A DNA stretch of 64,000 nt. Origin: Acidobacteriota bacterium. GTDB lineage: Bacteria > Acidobacteriota > Terriglobia > Acidiferrales > UBA7541. A model generated the notes under the pieces. That model worked only from the letters and a program-made list of their open reading frames with translations, made no database searches and was not told the DNA's origin. This document shows, in pieces, positions 61,358-64,000 of this stretch (position 1 is the stretch's first letter; every line of letters starts with the position of its first letter). The stretch spans positions 26,276 to 90,275 of the forward strand of contig QHZD01000034.1 in NCBI GenBank assembly GCA_003225315.1, written 5' to 3'. The position numbers and the translations under genes are program-made.

Positions 61358-62122
61358 ATGACCGAAACACAAGACGTCGTACAAAAGCCGCCGCGGACCG
61401 AGCCGGCGAAATCCACACTTCCGCAGCCAGGCAAGCCTGTTCCCAGCCGCGCGTATCCGGGCGCATTGATCGTGGTGGAAGGAACGGATGGGTCGGGCAA
61501 GAGCACGCAGCTTTATTTGCTGAAGCGGTGGCTGGAGATCGGCGGATACCGGCTGCATTTTACGGAGTGGAATTCCTCGCCGCTGGTGAAATCTGCGACG
61601 CGGCGCGGGAAACAGCGGCGTTTGCTGACGCCAACGACGTTTTCGCTGCTGCATGCCGCGGATTTTGCCGACCGCTGCGAGCGGCAGATCATGCCGTTGT
61701 TGCAGGGCGATTACCTGGTGCTTGCGGATCGTTACATTTACACGGCATTTGCGCGGGATGCGGCGCGAGGCTGCCCGGCGCGCTGGCTGCGAAACCTGTA
61801 CCGGTTCGCGCCGGTTCCAGACATCACGTTTTATTTTCGCGCGCCGCTGGACGTGGCGGTGCATCGCATCCTGAGCGGGCGTCCAAAGCTGAAATACTAC
61901 GAAGCGGGCATGGATTTGGGGATGTCGTATGACCGGGCGGAGAGTTTCCGGCTGTTCCAGGCACGAATCTTGGAGGAGTACGACAAGATGGTGGACACCG
62001 ACAATTTCGTGGTGCTGGACGGCACGCTGCCGGTGAACAAACTGCAAAAACAGATGCGCGACATCGTGGCCTCCAAAATTGAACTCAAACGGTTTGCTCC
62101 CCGTCTTCCAGAACCGGAGTGA
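61358..62122 (+). CDS. Thymidylate kinase-like P-loop kinase, first of two
   Basis: A 254-residue P-loop kinase. VVEGTDGSGKSTQLYLLKRWL is a thymidylate-kinase-type Walker A with the Lys present, and VLADRYIYTAFARDAAR matches the DRY motif region. The C-terminal lid is unlike standard Tmk (YYEAGMDLGMSYDRAESF), so the substrate may not be dTMP. It lies 100 bases after mlaD. The second paralog overlaps its stop, and ppx follows. Confidence 0.75.
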   Translation: MTETQDVVQKPPRTEPAKSTLPQPGKPVPSRAYPGALIVVEGTDGSGKSTQLYLLKRWLEIGGYRLHFTEWNSSPLVKSATRRGKQRRLLTPTTFSLLHAADFADRCERQIMPLLQGDYLVLADRYIYTAFARDAARGCPARWLRNLYRFAPVPDITFYFRAPLDVAVHRILSGRPKLKYYEAGMDLGMSYDRAESFRLFQARILEEYDKMVDTDNFVVLDGTLPVNKLQKQMRDIVASKIELKRFAPRLPEPE

Positions 62123-62124
62123 CC

Positions 62125-62982
62125 ATGCCGGACCAAGAAAAAGAGAAAACGCCGGCAGCTGTTCCGACGGAAACACCCTCGGCTACCGCTGCCTCAACCG
62201 CGCCGCCAGCGGCTGGGGCGAAAACTGCAGCAGCTGCGGAAGATGCTTCGTCGCAGTATTTTTTTGGCGAGCCACTCGTCGGAGTCGATCCAAGCGAAAT
62301 TACCGGCAACCTGGTCGTCATTGAAGGCATGGACGGGTCAGGGCGGTCGACACAGATTGCTTTGCTGCAAGAATGGCTGGAGTCGGAAGGCTTTGCCGTG
62401 CAGACAAGCGGCCTGCGCCGTTCGAATCTGGTGGGGCGTGACATCGATGAACTGCTGGCCAAGAATGCCGCGACGCGATTGACGCTGGCGCTGATGTACG
62501 CAACGGACTTTTTCGATCAAGTGGAACACCGCATCCTGCCGGCGCTGCGATCCGGCACGGTGGTGCTGGCGGATCGATTTATCTTCACGCTGATTGCGCG
62601 AGGTGTGGTGCGGGGTATCAATCGCGATTACATGAGCGGGCTTTACGCGATGGCGCTGCGGCCGCATCTCACTTTCTGGTTGAACGTGCGGCCGGAGACG
62701 GCCTTCGGGCGCGAGTTCAAGAAAGCGCAGGCGATCAGTTATTGGGAAGCCGGCCGGGACATGTCGCTTTCGCATGACCTGTACTGGTCGTTCATCCGCT
62801 ATCAGACGATGATCAAGCGCGAATTCGAAGTGATGGCCAAGAAACATAGTTTCCTCGAGCTGGACGGCGAGGCCAACGTTCCAGCAGTAAACAAGCAACT
62901 GCGACAGCGCATTGGCGAACAATTGGGAATTCGCGCCACCAAGTACATGCCTTCCTCCGCGCTGGCGCACCTTTGGCGGTAG
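62125..62982 (+). CDS. Thymidylate kinase-like P-loop protein, second of two, Walker A Lys replaced by Arg
   Basis: A 285-residue paralog of the preceding protein, sharing EGMDGSGRSTQIALLQEWLES, VVLADRFIFTLIARGVVRG and YWEAGRDMSLSHDLYWSF. In the P-loop the invariant Lys is Arg (SGRST), which would normally abolish ATP binding or slow it strongly. Residues 1-45 are an Ala/Thr/Pro-rich extension. It may form a heterodimer with the first paralog. Overlap: the stop of the first ends three bases before ATG 62125 (GTG 62119 is also possible). Confidence 0.75.
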   Translation: MPDQEKEKTPAAVPTETPSATAASTAPPAAGAKTAAAAEDASSQYFFGEPLVGVDPSEITGNLVVIEGMDGSGRSTQIALLQEWLESEGFAVQTSGLRRSNLVGRDIDELLAKNAATRLTLALMYATDFFDQVEHRILPALRSGTVVLADRFIFTLIARGVVRGINRDYMSGLYAMALRPHLTFWLNVRPETAFGREFKKAQAISYWEAGRDMSLSHDLYWSFIRYQTMIKREFEVMAKKHSFLELDGEANVPAVNKQLRQRIGEQLGIRATKYMPSSALAHLWR

Positions 62983-62990
62983 ATCCAGAA

Positions 62991-64000
62991 ATGTCCGAAC
63001 CGGTTCATATCGCGGCCATCGACGCCGGTTCCAACGCGGTGCGCTTGTCCGTAGCGCGGGCGTATTCTGCGCTGGATATCGAACCTCTGCAAACCGAACG
63101 CTATCCTCTGCGATTGGGGGAGGGCGTTTTCGTACGACACCGCTTCAGCGAAGAGATTTTTAAGAAAGCCGCGAAGGCGTTCCGGCATTTCCGCGAAGTG
63201 ATGGATGAATTTGGGGTGACGCGATACCGAGCGGTGGCCACCAGCGCCACGCGCGAAGCACGGAACCGTAAAGCGTTTGTGCGGCGCATCAAGCAGAAAT
63301 CGGGAATCGTGCTGGAGGTAATTAATGCTACCGAGGAAGCGCGCTTAGGCAGGGAGGCAGTGCTGTCTGCGCTGGGGCCGGAAGCGCCGCCGCGATGCAT
63401 CGCGGATCTCGGCGGTGGAAGCCTGGAGATCAGCATCTTGAGGGAGCACGCTGTGGAGCAAGGCGCGCAATTGCCGGTGGGCACGGTGCGGTTGATGACC
63501 ACGCTGGAGCTCCCCGGAGTGATTCGCCCGGTGGAAGCAGAGCAAGTGCGGCGCTACGTGCGCGCGCTGCTGGAGTCGAAATTGGTACCGCGACCGAATC
63601 TGGGAGAGAGCATCGCGGTGGCCCTCGGTGGGAATGCGGAAACGCTTGCAAATGTGGCGCCGGGACCGCGGCAGCATGGCTTGCAGACGATGGACTTGTC
63701 GCTCTTGCGGGCGAGGCTGCCGGACATTCTCAGGCGCGACGTTCGCGAGCGCATGAAGGCCTATGCAGTGCGGCGCGACCGTGCCGATGTGATGGCCGTT
63801 GCGGCCGTCACGTTTCTTACGCTGGGGCGTTATCTGAACCTGCGCACATTTGCGCTTCCTGGAGTGGGCGTGCGCGAAGGGTTGCTGCAAGAAATCGCGC
63901 GGGAAGCGTTCTCGCGAACAGAGCCGCACCGGTACAACGCGGCGGCGCGGCAGTTGCTGGTGGGCACGCGCAGTTTTGCGCGGCGGCTTGGATATGAACA
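62991..64000 (+). CDS. ppx: Exopolyphosphatase / guanosine-pentaphosphate phosphatase (partial, runs off window)
   Basis: The 5' 336 codons of a Ppx/GppA family member; the frame is still open at 64000. IAAIDAGSNAVRLSVA is the phosphate 1 motif, ATSATREARN and CIADLGGGSLEIS the phosphate 2 motif. These enzymes hydrolyse polyphosphate or convert pppGpp to ppGpp. It starts 8 bases after the second kinase-like gene, so probably forms one operon with it. Confidence 0.92.
   Translation, partial: MSEPVHIAAIDAGSNAVRLSVARAYSALDIEPLQTERYPLRLGEGVFVRHRFSEEIFKKAAKAFRHFREVMDEFGVTRYRAVATSATREARNRKAFVRRIKQKSGIVLEVINATEEARLGREAVLSALGPEAPPRCIADLGGGSLEISILREHAVEQGAQLPVGTVRLMTTLELPGVIRPVEAEQVRRYVRALLESKLVPRPNLGESIAVALGGNAETLANVAPGPRQHGLQTMDLSLLRARLPDILRRDVRERMKAYAVRRDRADVMAVAAVTFLTLGRYLNLRTFALPGVGVREGLLQEIAREAFSRTEPHRYNAAARQLLVGTRSFARRLGYE

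Noticed and set aside
1..64000. tRNA, rRNA, CRISPR, or defence system
   Set aside because: I found no cloverleaf-like gene, no regularly spaced repeat array and no defence genes beyond the hicBA pair.

Overview
The window reads as a chromosomal stretch of a Gram-negative bacterium, most likely an acidobacterium (Acidobacteriota). The reasons are an orphan MacB/FtsX-type permease of the kind duplicated in Acidobacteria (ADOP), a full set of outer-membrane and LPS-core genes, a BamD-like lipoprotein with a long tail, a POTRA-only protein, DUF4097 and PASTA proteins, and dense moderately GC-rich coding with short operon gaps. I could not run any search, so family calls rest on motifs I recognise. 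I see no rRNA, tRNA or CRISPR array.

Layout. 0.2-6.6 kb (+): larC, metG, a small unknown, tatD, a polyprenyl diphosphate synthase whose best start is an ATC codon, and a histone-deacetylase-like hydrolase. 6.6-17.0 kb (-): a long run reading permease, degenerate zinc-phospholipase/S1-P1-like protein, adenosine-deaminase family, purS, glmS, POTRA protein, larE, DUF4097 lipoprotein, TPR-thioredoxin protein. 17.2-20.2 kb (-): pcrA-type helicase and an unknown secreted protein. 20.3-27.4 kb (+): a tightly overlapping LPS inner-core cluster (waaA, lpxK, waaF, gmhB, rfaE1, rfaE2, waaC, plus an isoprenylcysteine-methyltransferase-like membrane protein). 27.4-37.7 kb (-): comEC, rlmD-type methyltransferase, an unknown, coaX, birA, nadC, and a valS reading frame broken by a small deletion. 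37.9-41.2 kb (-): response regulator and bamD.

41.4-42.6 kb (+) holds the most notable locus: a hicBA toxin-antitoxin pair whose toxin is frameshifted, followed by a secreted peroxiredoxin-like gene with an in-frame TGA exactly at the catalytic Cys position and a compact bSECIS-like hairpin just downstream. I read this as a probable selenoprotein. 42.7-52.7 kb (-): PASTA protein, unknown, an exported TldE/TldD pair, fmt, def, aroC, PilZ, STN-domain protein and a small membrane protein. 52.8-54.0 kb is an IS30-family element with a split transposase, followed by an ExbD-like gene and about 0.6 kb without a gene that contains a consensus-like sigma70 promoter. 55.1-64.0 kb (+): a small zinc-finger-like protein, the ADOP permease, an Mla/MCE lipid transporter (mlaE, mlaF, mlaD with five exact 34-residue repeats), two tandem thymidylate-kinase-like proteins and the 5' part of ppx/gppA.

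Functionally, much of the window serves the cell envelope: Kdo/heptose core assembly, lipid A phosphorylation, glucosamine-6-phosphate supply, outer-membrane assembly, polyprenyl diphosphate synthesis and inter-membrane lipid transport. A second group is translation housekeeping (metG, valS, fmt, def, rlmD), and a third is cofactor synthesis (coaX, birA, nadC, larC/larE nickel-pincer cofactor). Three reading frames between 37 and 54 kb are broken (valS, hicA, IS30 transposase). They may be real lesions or assembly errors, so each needs read-level checking.
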